From Pyricularia pennisetigena (lineage: Eukaryota > Ascomycota > Sordariomycetes > Magnaporthales > Pyriculariaceae), in contig NC_043742.1 of assembly GCF_004337985.1 (NCBI RefSeq), forward strand, positions 3,210,176-3,274,175: a stretch of 64,000 bases of DNA, given 5' to 3'. Below the pieces are notes generated by a model. That model was not told where the DNA came from. It did not search any database and saw nothing but the letters and a program-made list of their open reading frames with translations. A program made the translations under genes and the position numbers. Below, piece after piece: positions 35,550 to 47,559 of the stretch (the stretch's first letter is position 1; each line of letters starts with the position of its first letter).

Positions 35550-38500
35550 ACGTTGGCCTTAATTTGCAGCCCAATTGCTGTATTGGTATTACTATCCCTT
35601 CAATATGGAGCGTTAATATACAATTGCAAATTTGTGGGCGTTTAATTCCGTTGGGTTAAAATAAACCTGTTATTTGGCGCATTTTCGAAATGCGAAATAC
35701 CTTTTTCGACTGGGTAAAAAATCGTATATTCCGGAAACTTAATACCCTTTTTTTTACTATTCGGGCCGTTGCTAATATATTGTAAATATAATTCAAATAC
35801 ATTACGCGTATACGCTTCCCCAAGATTATCCAATTTCAAATTGTTAAACAATTCCTGGCGTATAAGGTAATAGTAATCATATTTTCCCAACCATTTAACT
35901 ATTTCGTTTAAATAGCAAAACCCCCCCAGCATTTTAATATTTTTTATTTTAAAAAAACGCGCCGTATGGGCGAGTTCTACTTTCGTTTAACTTTAATATT
36001 CGTGTTAAATATCCTTAAACAATTTAACAAACAGGATTTGGTCGAAAAAACGTCAACTTTTATTTTAACGTTAGGTCCAGTTTATATTAATTTCCAATAC
36101 CCGGATTAAAATATTGGCCGTAATACCTTTACTTATTATATTAATCGTACATTTTTACCATATTTTGATTTTAGCATTATAAATTAAAAGTTTATAATTA
36201 AATTAATAAAATAGATCAAAAACAGCGATAAACTTTACGACGAACCCGTGACCGCGCGGGTTATCGGGGCTTTAATAAAAAATTTTAACTTTTGGGTTAT
36301 TAAACACCGGGAAACCAATAAACCGTTTAAAAAAGGTATTTTTGGTAACAATAACGCCGACCTTTTGGCGGTCGTTATTCCGTTTTTTTTATTTATCGAT
36401 TTTAACCTCGATTACGATAAATTTACAGTCAATTCGTTAAAAAAACCCTATATACCTATTTTGGAAAAAAATGACGAAAAAAACAATTCGGTCCCTGGAT
36501 TGTTTACCGCGACCCCAGCTCGGAAAAAAAGGCGTAACGCTAACAAACCCAGTCCTAAAAAAACATTCAACGCTACCTAGCGTTTTCGTCTCTTTTAATC
36601 GGTTTGGGTTTCTTTATTTTGCTTTTTTTAAGGTTTAAATCTAGGATATTAGGGGTTTTATATATATAATATTATAATAATTATTACTATTTGGATCCGG
36701 GTTAATGGATTTATTATTCGTAATAATGGGGTTCTATAATAACGGTTATTATCAGGATTTCTTTGCTGGATTTATAATTGGGGGTGGATAAATAATATGG
36801 TTTATTTGGTAAAAGAAATTGATAAAAAACGGGTTATTTAAACGGAGGATTTTGGAGGAAATTATACCTTGTTTTTTGTTTTAGGCCAAACTTACGATTA
36901 GCATTTATTTATTTGTATTTATTGGTTTTGCGGACGCCGTTATATTTCCGTTATTCGGGGGTAAAATTACCGTTATTCGTTTATTAATCTCTTTTTATAA
37001 TGAAATAATTTTCGCTTTTACCCGCTTAAATTTGCGTAATTTACCTTTTATCACTTTAAATTCTATACGCTTTTTTCGTCGGATTTTTCGTATCCTCCGT
37101 CCAGCAAATTTCCTTTGGTATTAATTATACCATTAATATATAACCCGTCTATCCGCTTATATCCGCTTATATCCGCCTTTTAAACTTGCCCCTATCTTTC
37201 CAATATCCGCTTAAAATAATACGCTACTGGGGCGTACGATTCTTTAATTAAATACCTCCAATTTATCGCCCATTAACTTTTTCAAACCCAAGTATAATAA
37301 ATCGGGACCGTCGAAATCGAACCTGGGTAATATTTCGGCCTTTTCGTTTCCCCAACTATTTTGCAATAGCAAATACGTATAATAAATTATATTGTGGTTG
37401 GTTAATACTGTATAATATTTGCTATTAACGCGTATACGGGCGATATTTTCCAATATTTTGCGCACCGTAATTGCAATTGGCCCCATCGCTGCACAATTTA
37501 GGAATGTTTTTTTGCATATTGTACGTGGAATTGCGATTATTTTGAATATTTATGGCGAAACCCCTATTAATATATTTAATTGTTAAAATTACCGGTTTAA
37601 ATTCACGCCCGGCCGTGGTATATTTTACGAACGCTAATCTTAAAATCCGGTTCGCAACGGTTTATTTATAACCTTCGGTCGTAATGACCAAATTAAATAT
37701 AGCATTTTAAAACCATAATTTTTTGCTTGATAACCGTAAAAAAATAGGACCGGTTGCGGTATTATAATTCTTAATACGCCGTAATTGTTTTGGTGGAACG
37801 CGTTTATTATCATTTATGAAAAATTAATTATTTGCAAACAACGGCGTTACGTGCGGAAGGCGATATTAACTTTAGGTTTTATATCCTCTGATCCAATACC
37901 CTTTAAACCGTTAAAATAAGCGGCGAATATATTATCGTAAGTATAATTTACCACGGAAATATATACGTTGTATAATATATCGGTAAACGCGTATTTTAAA
38001 GCGCTTTTAAAAATACAATCATTTTCCAATAATCCGTTTTAAATTAATATAACAATTATAATATATAAAATGCGGGACCGGAAGATATTTTACAAAAACC
38101 GTAAAAAGTGGTAAAACTCCTTTTTATTTTTTTAACACTTGCTATATTTCCCCAACCCTATTATATTTATGGATATATTGGGCGCGTAAAACTACCAAAA
38201 TTGGTTAATAAAATTAAATTTAATATGGAAAAACGCTGGTACGGGTAATATTTATTATTTATTGTTAAAAAGGTGGGATAATTCGACATAAATTCCCTAA
38301 ATAGCACGGATATATAACGTTATTTCTTAATTTCTATGGACCAGGAGCAGTACGGAAAAATAGTTGAAACGATCGGGTTACAGGCTTAAAAAACGCTTGA
38401 AAAGGATTCCGTACATTTAAATAATTTTTACGTATTTTTTTCGTTTTCGGTAATCGCGGGGGTTTGGAAAAAATAGGAAATTGGAATAGTTCGTGCGAGG

Positions 38501-38833
38501 GTAAGGTATTGTGGAATTGCTTTAGGCGTATATGGGCGGTTAAGGAATAAAAAACCACAAATTTTGTGTAATATATAATATTCAGCGCCTTCGTAATAGC
38601 TGTCCGGATATTATACAAAGGCGGGCGTTTGCAACCATTTCTAGCGGAAAGGCACTTCGGCGTGCCAATGTGATTACGTATATCGTTCAAATCCTGAGGT
38701 TAATATAAAAAACACGATGTTAAATTTTGCATTCGGTTATATCTTCCTTATCCGGAGTCCTATACTTTGTCCAGGAAAATAAAAGTATCATATACGAAAA
38801 ATAATATTGGGTTACGAGCGATTCTTTTTAGGC

Positions 38834-38876
<43 letters not shown>

Positions 38877-40061
38877 TTATTGCTATTCGTGGTAAAAGGT
38901 AAAAATAAATACTGCTAATTACGTATTCGGGTAACGGCGACAAACTATTGGGTTAACCGTTTAATAACTTTATAAAATAAGCATATTCCAAACCCAGATA
39001 ACGTGTTTACAATACGTCGTAAAACTCCGTTATTTATAAAATATATAACGAATGCGCGTAACCAATAATTGCTTTTTAGGAGGAATATCCGTGGGGTAAA
39101 AGCGCCAATATTAATATAACGCGATAATCCTTTAACGTTGGAGGGTTTATAGTTTTTAAGATAATATTTAGTTCCAAATATACCACGTTCGAAATTTATA
39201 ACGATAAATAAAACGGGCGGTGGCCCCGGGAATGCAATAATAATAAAAATATAAATTTATATGATATTGGCGCTTTGGACGGAATTTTTAGCGTAGACGT
39301 ATCGAATACCTGTTTAAACCAATCCATATCGCTCCCGTTTTAAGCGGAACAGTCCTTTATTCCCCGAAATTGGAAATTTGTGGGCTCGAACCGGCTAAAA
39401 AAGCGTAAATATTATATTAATTGCTAAAATTCGCTGCGTAAAAAGCTAATTTCGATAGGCGCAAGAAATTTATCACTAAAACGGTATTCGACCCCGTTAA
39501 CGCGTAAAGGTTCTCGGATTTAAAAATTTCGTAAAATCTTTTTAAAAAATATATTCGCGAAAAAACGGGTCGGGTGATTTCGTGGGAATTTGCGGTTATT
39601 ACCTTAACGTACATAAATTATATAAAATTGATGCGGCGGTAACGGTTACGCCAAAGTTTAATAATATCGCAAATAAATTGAGTTTTTGGGTTTAATTCCA
39701 GGGTAATAAATTCCGTTTCGGACTGGGATTCGTGGGTAGTTTGCGGTTAATTGAATAAATACGGCCTAAACACCTATTTATTTTCCAGAAAGGGATTGGG
39801 CAATAATAATTGCGATAACGTTAAAGGTAATAATATTAGGTCCGATATGAAATACTGGTTTACGGGTTACGCGGACGGAAATATTTTTTCGGGTAAATTT
39901 ATTGGCATTATCGGTAATATGTTTTCCATTATTAGGTTAGGCGTTGTGCAAATATCATGATAATAAAATAATAATTAATTTGGATGGATAATTATTATAT
40001 AAATTTTTTTTATTAACAATAATTGTTATTAAAGGTGTTGCGACGACGTTGGGTTTAATAT
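35550..40061 (-). mobile_element. Right arm of the giant inverted repeat: unidentified element
   Basis: Inverted counterpart of 12901-17490, slightly less damaged. Minus-strand coding pieces in order: 39614-39417 (KRFYEIFKSENLYALTG), about 39340-39240 (DWFKQVFDTSTLKIPSKAP), 38690-38334, 38029-37847, 37486-37244 (ITVRKILENIARIR, KLMGDKLEVFN) and 35932-35642 (MLGGFCY...). Between 36250 and 36580 a 110-codon frame is open on the plus strand, against the others; it may be a convergent gene or chance. No known transposase signature could be fixed. Confidence 0.6.
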
Positions 40062-40228
40062 TGGTAATACCGCTATAAGCGGCGAAGTGCGACAAATTGT
40101 CCTCAGACTAGAACGAACGCGATCTTTTCGGCCAATGTAATTGGTCGAAAAGCTATGTGGCTAAAAGGAACATGGAGCGTTCGGTCCCCACTGCGAAGCA
40201 GGGGGGTCTAGTCTAAGCACTAAGACTA
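40062..40228 (-). mobile_element. TAGTCTC-type right terminus of the large inverted structure
   Basis: Arm A in reverse: GCGGCGAAGTGCGACAAATT, then CTCAGACTAGAACGAACGCG, and the end GCACTAAGACTA. It pairs with the terminus at 12729. Immediately outside lies sequence of the long-inverted-repeat family (AATATAACGGAAAATCCGAC). Confidence 0.75.
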
Positions 40229-40442
40229 AATATAACGGAAAATCCGACAACCCCGACAGCCCCAATTCGGCACTATCTATTATGGCTTATATATAAATAA
40301 AAGTGGACTAATTACATGCCAAATAACGCATATAATTAACAAAAACTAGTGTACAATTTTAGTGAATAATTTAGTGCATTTAAGCCCTGTAATTACCGGC
40401 GTTCATAGCGCAACTAGTACCACGCCCCACCTAGGCTAATGC
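40229..40442. mobile_element. Long-inverted-repeat family fragment, left of a nested insertion
   Basis: It shares GGAAAATCCGACA, CCCTGTAATTAC and ATAGCGCAACTAG...CCACGCC with the element at 56667-58928. It is split at GGCTAATGC by the TAGTCTC copy 40443-42166 and continues at 42167. Confidence 0.7.
40434..40442. repeat. 9-bp target duplication, left copy
   Basis: GGCTAATGC directly before TAGTCTCAGG; the identical 9-mer follows the element at 42167-42175. Confidence 0.9.
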
Positions 40443-42166
40443 TAGTCTCAGGGCTTATCCCTGAAGCCCAGAGCTCCACAATTGAGCGTGGCTTAATTGC
40501 GGCTTTGCAATGTACCTGTGGGTCCGTCCAAAGAACGCTTTGGTTTAGGTCTGAGGACAATTTGTCGATTTTCGCCGTTTATCGCGGTATTTTTGGCCTT
40601 TTTTCGACCGACAGTCCCTCATTATTCCACAACCACGCAAAATATTTAAAAAAAGAAAATATCGTTAAAAATAGCGTTTAATACCGCTATTAGCAGCGAT
40701 TTGGTTTATTTTATTATCTGTTATAACGGCCGAATCGAATACCATTTGCCCCTAGTCCGTTTATGGCGGTACTGGTTTTTCGATTTTTTTTAATATTATT
40801 TTTAATTTCCAACCAAATTTTATAACTTTTGCACGTGGAGGGTCGTATATATATATACCGTTGTAATATATTTTGGTGCATATATCGTATTATATAGGCA
40901 GTTAAACAAGCGGGTAGGCAAAATATATATTTTTTTATATATAATTTACAATCGAAATTCGTTTATATTTTTACCAATTTTGACGATAATGAAGTCAGAG
41001 CTGCAGGGACTGGATTAACTTTGTAAATAAGCGACCCGGGGAAGCCAACATTATAATCCCGGCTTTTAAAAAAACTTATATTGAAAAATATTACATATTG
41101 ATTTTAAATTAATCCTTTTGCTTTATTTAATTAATCTTTTCATATTTTTGTTTTGGAACCAAATTCTACGGTTTCTGCGCGTGGGGGTGGTTCACACTTA
41201 AATAGTATGATAATGTAATTTGATACATATACTCAATTATATAGACCGTCAAATAAGCGGATAGGTAAAGTGTATATAAATTTTTACATAATTTACAATC
41301 GAAACCTTCTCACACTTTTACCAATTTTCATAATAATAAAACCAAAATTTCAGGGACTGTATAAGACATATAAGCAAACGTCAGTGTAAAATCTAATTTA
41401 TAATACCCATTTATATCTTCTTTCATATTAAAAAATGTTAAATTTGTGCCATTTTTTTACTTAAGGCTTTTCTAATTAAATAAAATTCCCAAAAAAGGTT
41501 AAATAGCATTTCAATATAAACTCGGAAAAGAATGGATGAGTTAGAGATTTTCCCAGTCTTAGTTTCATTTGCGTAAATTATTTAACTTTTTATAAATTGA
41601 TAATTGATATAAAAAACTAACAAAAGGTTTATTTTTAAAGACAACTGTATGCATTTTGTAATTATAAATCCGATAAATAGTTAATATTATTATTTGAGCT
41701 TAAATGAACACTTTACCCTATAATCTAAAATAATAATTAAGTATAATAAAAAATTACAAATCTTATTTAATATTTCAATATCTTTCCAAATAAATTGGAT
41801 CAAGAAACGCGGCTTTGTGTAAAAGGATTGCCAAAATCCGATTAATTTTACGCAGGTTCGTGCACATTTTTACGATCTATATTTAATTTGATATTCGAAT
41901 ATTTAATCATATACCGTGGCTACTCCATTTGTTTTACTATTATAATGCGTGTATAATATATATACCCGCTACAAACGGCGGAATGCGACAATTCATCGTT
42001 AATAATACCGCTATAAATGGCGAAATGCGACAAAATGTCCTCAAACTAGAACGAACGCGATCTTTTCGGCCAATGTTAATGGTCGAAAAACCATGTGGCT
42101 AAAAGGTACATGGAGCGTTCGGTCCCCATTGCGAAGCAGGGGGGTTTGGTCTGAGCATTGAGACTA
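40443..42166 (-). mobile_element. TAGTCTC-family element, reference copy (1,724 bp) with perfect 9-bp target duplication
   Basis: Starts TAGTCTCAGGGCTTATCCC (arm B) and ends GAGCATTGAGACTA (arm A). The first nine and last nine bases form terminal inverted repeats with one mismatch, with looser similarity inside. Both sides carry GGCTAATGC, and joining them restores the sequence seen uninterrupted at 58890-58898. The interior has no coding frame, so the copy is non-autonomous. Nine-base duplications are typical of Mutator-like (MULE) transposons, but the terminal sequence does not by itself settle the superfamily. Confidence 0.88.
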
Positions 42167-42465
42167 GGCTAATGCCTAAAACCCTGTTAGCAACCTATAT
42201 TATTAACAATTATATACGTTCTTATTCATATAATGGGTCCACCTTTTACCTATATGTCACAGTATATATAGTGCCGAAATGGGGTTATCGGGGTTATTAT
42301 ATTATGCGTATGTTTTATTGTTATAGGAGTTGCGGTTTAAAGGTTAGCGAATGAGGTTAGTTACCCTGTACCGGGTTTAACACAAACCTTATATTTACGA
42401 GTTAGCTACCCTATATCGGGTTTAAACCTTCACCAAGCTACTCAATGCGTGCGAACTTAAAATGG
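42167..42465. mobile_element. Long-inverted-repeat family fragment, right of the nested insertion
   Basis: It begins with the duplicated GGCTAATGC and continues CTAAAACCCTGTTAGCAACC, as at 58901-58915. It then holds GCCGAAATGGGGTTATCGGG and other inner-arm sequence of the same family (compare about 58434-58460). It ends where the next TAGTCTC copy starts. Confidence 0.65.
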
Positions 42466-44283
42466 TAGTCTCAGTGCTCAGACTAGACCCCCCTGCTTCG
42501 CAGTGGGGACCGAACGCTCCATGTACCTTTCAGCCACATGGCTTTTCGACCAATTACATTGGCCGAAAAGATCGCGCTCGTTCTAGTTTGAGGATATTTT
42601 GTCGCATTTCGCCGTTTATAACGGTATTATTAATAATATATTTAATATAACGATATCGTTTATGATTATTTTATGAATATAAGGATAGTTTGTGGTATTT
42701 TGCCGTTTGTAGCGGATAAATACAATATATTTGCATTATAATGGTAAAAGAAAATAATATACCCATAATATGCAATTAAATATTCGTATAAAAAAATAAA
42801 TAAAAATTATAAAAATATATAGTAATTTGCGTTAAATTTATTGGAGTCTCCTGAGTACTTGAATGCCATGCGCGTTTTTATAGCCACTGTATTTGGAAAG
42901 ATATTAAAATATTAAATAAAATTTGTAATTTTTTATTATATTTAATTCTTGTTTTAAATAATGGTATTTAATATTCATTTTAGTTTAATTAACAGTTTTT
43001 ATACCTTAATAAACCTAATACTGCAAAATGCATGCAAATATCGATTAAAATAAAAGTTTTATTAATATTCTTATATAAATTAAGAATTTGTTAAAAAATT
43101 AAATAATTCACGCAAATAATGGTAAAATAAAAACAGTTTTACTTAACATACTATTTAATCAATTTGCTAATAAATCTTATATAAGTTCTTTTTTTATAAA
43201 TTTTATTTAAATAAATAAAGCAAAAAATTTACAAAAAGAACACAAATTTAACATTTTTTTATATAAAAAAATAAAAAGGGCCGGTATTGCAAATCGGGTT
43301 TTACGTTAACGTTTACTTATATATATAATCCACTTTCTCAAAATTTGGTTTTATTAATGTTAGAATTGGTAAAAATGTAAAAGCATTTCGATGGTAAAAT
43401 ATATATAAAATTCGATATATTCTATTTATCCGCATATTTAAGGGTTTATATAATTAGATATACGTACAAAAATGTAGTATTATATTAGATATATATATAC
43501 CACCCCCAAAGCGCAAAAACCACAAAATTCGGCTGCAAAACAAAAACAATATAAAATTAATGAAATAAAGCAAAAAAATTTATAAAATACACATTTGGCA
43601 TTTTTTTCTATTAAACAGTCTTTACGACCGATATTATAAGTAGGATTGGATTCGGACGTTTGTTTATATACGTAATCGAATCTCTGAAGTTTTGGTTTTA
43701 TTATCGTTAAAATTGGTAAAAATATAAAGGAGTTTCGTTTGTAAATTATATATAAAAAAATATATACTTTACCTATCCGCTTATTTAACTGCTTATATAA
43801 TCTGGTATTAACACCAGAACTTTTTATAATGATATATATTTATATACGACCCTCCACGTGCAAAATGTATAAAATTTGGTCAAAAATTAAAAATAATATT
43901 AAAAAAAATCGAAAATCGAAAAAAACTTCGAAAAAACAGTACCGCCATAAACGGATTAAAGGCAGGTGGTATCCAATTCGGCCATTATAACAGATAAAAA
44001 AATCAATCGAATCGCTGCTAATGGCGGTATTAAACGCTATTTTCAACGATATTTTATTTTTTTAATATTATGTATGGTTGTGGAATAATAAAGGAATTTC
44101 GGTTAAAAAAAAGCCAAAAATACCGCCATAAACGGCGAAAATCGACAAATTGTCCTCAGACCTGAACCAGAGCGTTCTTTGGATGGACCCACAAATACAT
44201 TGCAAAGCCGCAATTGAGCCACGAAGTGGAGCGAAATGGATCAATTGTGGAGCTCTGGGCTTCAGGGATGAGCATTGAGACTA
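42466..44283 (+). mobile_element. TAGTCTC-family element, full length (1,818 bp)
   Basis: Arm A (TAGTCTCAGTGCTCAGAC) opens and inverted arm B (GGGATGAGCATTGAGACTA) closes the copy. Both subterminal CGCCGTTTATNNCGG motifs are intact. There is no ORF. The flanking 9-mers (TTAAAATGG and CTTATAGAG) do not match, so a flank was lost or recombined. Confidence 0.85.
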
Positions 44284-44639
44284 CTTATAGAGGCCCTGCG
44301 ACCGCACGTTAAGTGCTGTCGGCTGCATTTTTCATTCGCGCAACTAATTAAACAGCGGCGTAATTAACAACAGGTTTTATAGCGCAACTAGCACCACGCC
44401 GCACCTACACAAATGCCTAAACCTTTGTTAGCAGCCCCATATTATTCACATATAATACGATCGGTTTTGACAGTAAAAGATTTTCCAAATTTTAAATAAT
44501 GCAACACAATTCAAGCTGTATTTTTACAATTTTAATATAATCTTTTATTCGAAACTTTAATTGTAAATAAGGGTTATTTTGTAGTTCCTACGTGTGCAAC
44601 ATACATAAGTATATATATAATGAGATTATAATTGATATA
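44284..44639. mobile_element. Mixed repeat fragments (CTGCGACCGCACGTTAA repeat, long-inverted-repeat family)
   Basis: CTGCGACCGCACGTTAAGTG (about 44296) recurs near 58986 and 59339. GCGCAACTAGCACCACGCCG and CCTAAACCTTTGTTAGCAGC (44380-44440) belong to the long-inverted-repeat family. The rest is AT-rich without a gene. Confidence 0.6.
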
Positions 44640-44799
44640 TTCGCTTTGAACGGTCAAATGCGGCAAATTACCCTCCAATTAGAATAATCGCGATTTTTTC
44701 GGCCAATTTAATTGGCCGAAAACCTAACCGGCTAAAAGATATATAAAACGTTTAGTCCTTATCGCGAAACAGAGGGGTTTGATTCAAATATTAAAACTA
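44640..44799 (-). mobile_element. Degenerate TAGTCTC arm A fragment
   Basis: It contains CGCGATTTTTTCGGCCAATT and CGCGAAACAGAGGGGTTT and ends TTAAAACTA, where intact copies have CACTGAGACTA. Changes are mostly C/T and G/A. Its last three bases are the stop codon of the adjoining secreted-protein gene. Confidence 0.7.
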
Positions 44800-45267
44800 A
44801 TTGGCGGCCTGCATTTGGCGTTTTCGGTCTTTCTCTCTAATTTCCCACCAAGGATTTACTTCGATTTTTCCTCTGTTCATCTGCCCAAGCGCTTCCAATT
44901 TACCGTCATTACACTTTGCCGGTTTAATGCCCCACAAAAACCATGCATCTTGTATTTCAGGGAGGCGTTCGACTTTCGACAACTGGAAGCATTTTTCCGG
45001 AGAAGGGACATCTATTGTGCTAACCCGATAAGATGATTTGAGATGCTTTCGTTGAAAATCATTCAAGGTTGCTGTGATTTTAACTTCGCCTCTTTCCCCA
45101 AGCTTAAGGCAAGTTCCTCCTATCTGCGTATTGAAGGTATTATGAATACTAATCCAACAGCCGTTCCAATCGTATTTATCCGTGTGGGGGGCGATTTTAT
45201 CTGTGTCGGCGGCTTTAGTGAGTTGGGCGCCCAAAACGGCTACCAATGAAATAGCTGTAAATTTCAT
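44797..45267 (-). CDS. Small secreted four-cysteine protein inside the AT-rich zone (effector candidate)
   Basis: Intact single-exon frame of 156 aa from the ATG at 45267; a longer reading would need a TTG start. A clean signal peptide covers residues 1-19 (MKFTAISLVAVLGAQLTKA). The mature protein of about 137 aa has four cysteines (37, 53, 93, 119), enough for two disulfides, many Lys/Glu, a Trp-rich part near the end (NPWWEIREKDRKRQ) and a basic C-terminus. Codon use and GC content are close to normal, with no RIP-type stops, unlike everything around it. A TATA-like AATATAAAAA lies about 175 bases upstream (45441-45450 on the plus strand). The stop codon TAG is the first three bases of an adjoining TAGTCTC-family terminus, so the C-terminus may have been truncated by that insertion. 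Family not recognised. Its setting is that of many ascomycete avirulence genes. Confidence 0.75.
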   Translation of the reverse strand: MKFTAISLVAVLGAQLTKAADTDKIAPHTDKYDWNGCWISIHNTFNTQIGGTCLKLGERGEVKITATLNDFQRKHLKSSYRVSTIDVPSPEKCFQLSKVERLPEIQDAWFLWGIKPAKCNDGKLEALGQMNRGKIEVNPWWEIREKDRKRQMQAAN

Positions 45268-45440
45268 AACGAAGGGTAAACTCAAAATAATTATAAAATT
45301 CTGAATATAATTGTATTAAACAAGTTTCAAAGCAATCGATAAAGCGAGTCGGAAAAGTAATAGCTGTTTGTATTGACAATTGAAATTGGAAATAACAATA
45401 GATGAATTTGTTGTAAAAGAATTTTGGTGATTCGATCAGG

Positions 45441-45450
45441 TTTTTATATT
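45441..45450 (-). promoter_or_regulatory. TATA-like element of the AT-zone secreted protein gene
   Basis: AATATAAAAA on the minus strand, about 175 bases upstream of the ATG. The intervening leader contains C/T-rich patches. In AT-rich DNA such a match can be chance. Confidence 0.35.
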
Positions 45451-46098
45451 TTTTCAATACGTAGTGTTCGTTTTTAATTTGATATCCTTGTACGTCCTAG
45501 TATGACGCTGGTTTTAACGCATAAAGTTAACCGATAAAAATATTATTGCATTTATTTTTATACTATGAATAACACCTATCATAGTATTTGGCGCAAGGTT
45601 TCCCCTTACCACTTTACAAATTTATATGGCCCTTTATGATTTTTACCAGATTTAAACTTTTCAGCGCTTATAACACTTTATTTAGCATTCGTTATAGTCA
45701 CATTCCTTATTTAAATGATTTCTGCTTGTAATTTATGCGCATTTACTAGGGTTTTTGGCGCGCATAAAATCAAAAATGTACTACTAGAAAAGCATATCAC
45801 GGTGGCAGGGAAAGAAAACCACCGTTTATCAGCGTATATTTTCCGATGTAATTCTTACAACGTCAATATAATTCCAAACTCTCAACCCATAGGTATTTCC
45901 ATTGTGTTTTTACAGCTAGTGCAATTATCAATTGATTTCACGATATCCAAACCTGATAATAAAACTACAATCGATTTTATAATGTTTATTTTGTTAAATA
46001 ATCTAAACCGCAACGCCTTGCTCATTTTTGCCAAAACAAATTACGTTAATCGCCATTATGACGACACATTATACTAAGCCACAACGAATACGCGTCCA
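45451..46098. other. AT-rich non-repeat DNA, no gene recognised
   Basis: Unique-looking sequence upstream of the secreted protein gene. A plus-strand 120-codon frame (45715-46077) starts at an ATG but has no domain, signal peptide or splice support; I leave it unassigned. The segment ends at the target duplication of the next transposon. Confidence 0.4.
46090..46098. repeat. Left target duplication of the 9-kb nested transposon
   Basis: ACGCGTCCA here against ACGCGTTCG at 55086-55094: seven of nine identical, and both differences are transitions of the RIP type (C/T, A/G). Confidence 0.7.
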
Positions 46099-47042
46099 TA
46101 GTCTCATTGCTTAGACTAGACCCTCCTGCTTCGCAATAGGGACCGGACGCTCTATATACCTTTTAGCCATATGGCTTTTCGACCAATTGCATTGGCCGAA
46201 AAGATCGCGCTCGTTCTAGTCTGAGGGGAATTTGTCGCATTTCGCCGTCCATGACGGATATATGCACTATATTCATATAGTATGTATATGGTATACGCAA
46301 AAAAGTGAAACCAGTGTGTATAATTTAATATTTAATTAAGAAATAAATATAAACTGTAGAAATATCAGCTGACCTGTGCTACAAAGCTTGAGCTTTTGTG
46401 TTCTTTTAAGCGAAGAAAGCGCTATGTTACCTGCTTTTGTCAATTTAAAATTGAAATTCTAAATGCATTTTGCGATTTCTGATTAAATTTGGAAACTATT
46501 TTGAATAGAGGGAAATATCCATAAACCGCTTACATATTATAAAATATAAATAATTACTAATCTGACCGAGCAGAGTACCACCGATTATCGTTTAAAATAA
46601 ATATTGTAGTGTTATCTTTTAATTAATTAATCCATTATTCAAAAATGCAGTAATTCACCCAGTTATTGGTCGAAAAAATCAAAAGCGAAGTAAATTAATT
46701 TTTCTAAAATATCTATCAGAATGCTATCTAACTTCTTCTTTACACATTTTATTTAATCAAATACAGAAAGGATAGAAAAACAACACAAATTTAGCATTTT
46801 TGTGGATAAACAAATAACAAAGGCGGGTATTATCAATCAAATTTCACGTAGACGTGTGGTTAGACACGTCATCCAGTCCCTTGAGCCTTGGTCCCATGAT
46901 CCTTAGAATTGGTAAGAATGTAAAAACCTTTCAATTGCAAATTCTATTTGAAATTATATATACTTTACCAATCCGTTTATTAAAGGGCTTATATAATCCG
47001 ATAAATATACGGAATTGCAGTATATTACCAGGTATAGGTACG

Positions 47043-47485
47043 TGTTACGACCAGACAAGTTGGGCCAGTACCAGTGAGGCCAGGCGGGGTCACACCCCTC
47101 CTGACAACACTCGACCTGAGAAAACACCGACCGACAGGAAATAAGATTACGTAAGGGAGAAGATCACGTGACACCACGTGATCGCCAAAAGAAGTGATTT
47201 CAGTGATTTGTAAGACCTCGATTGGGAATTACAAATCAGACAGATCAAAGGAAATCACATTTAAAATATAATTTATATAAAACGCGCTTATTGCCATATA
47301 AATAAATTCGATTTTAGGATTGCTTAACAGCAATCAAACTTTAATTAACCTCAATATTTATTTAAAAACGATTATAATTTCACCCCAATTATTAAAAACC
47401 CCAATTACCCAATTAAAACGCTTAATTGCTTTAACCCACTGTATTTTACCCTAAAAACAGGTTACCCGATATTTTAATCGTAACA
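47043..47485 (+). repeat. G2 5' LTR
   Basis: Direct repeat of 53846-54288 with TG...CA ends, preceded by GTACG. The sequence after it (TTTTAATTGCTCCTG) is where the primer-binding site should be; I cannot match it to a specific tRNA. Confidence 0.93.
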
Positions 47486-47559
47486 TTTTAATTGCTCCTG
47501 TTCAATATTTTACCTTAAAATATACCGAGCAGTATCGCCGAAATAATATTTTCCAATAA

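Noticed and set aside
36248..36580. 110-codon plus-strand ORF in the right inverted arm as a separate gene
   Set aside because: Opposite to the main coding remnants, no domain, and broken by stops in the other arm. Possible but not supportable.
40062..40228. Target duplication AATAT around 12729-40228 as proof of one insertion
   Set aside because: A 5-bp AT match is expected by chance here, and the family makes 9-bp duplications, which do not match at these flanks.
44797..45285. 162-codon form of the AT-zone secreted protein
   Set aside because: It would start at TTG. The ATG at 45267 gives a proper signal peptide.
45715..46077. 120-codon plus-strand ORF next to the effector candidate
   Set aside because: No signal peptide, domain or splice signals; AT-rich DNA easily gives such frames.
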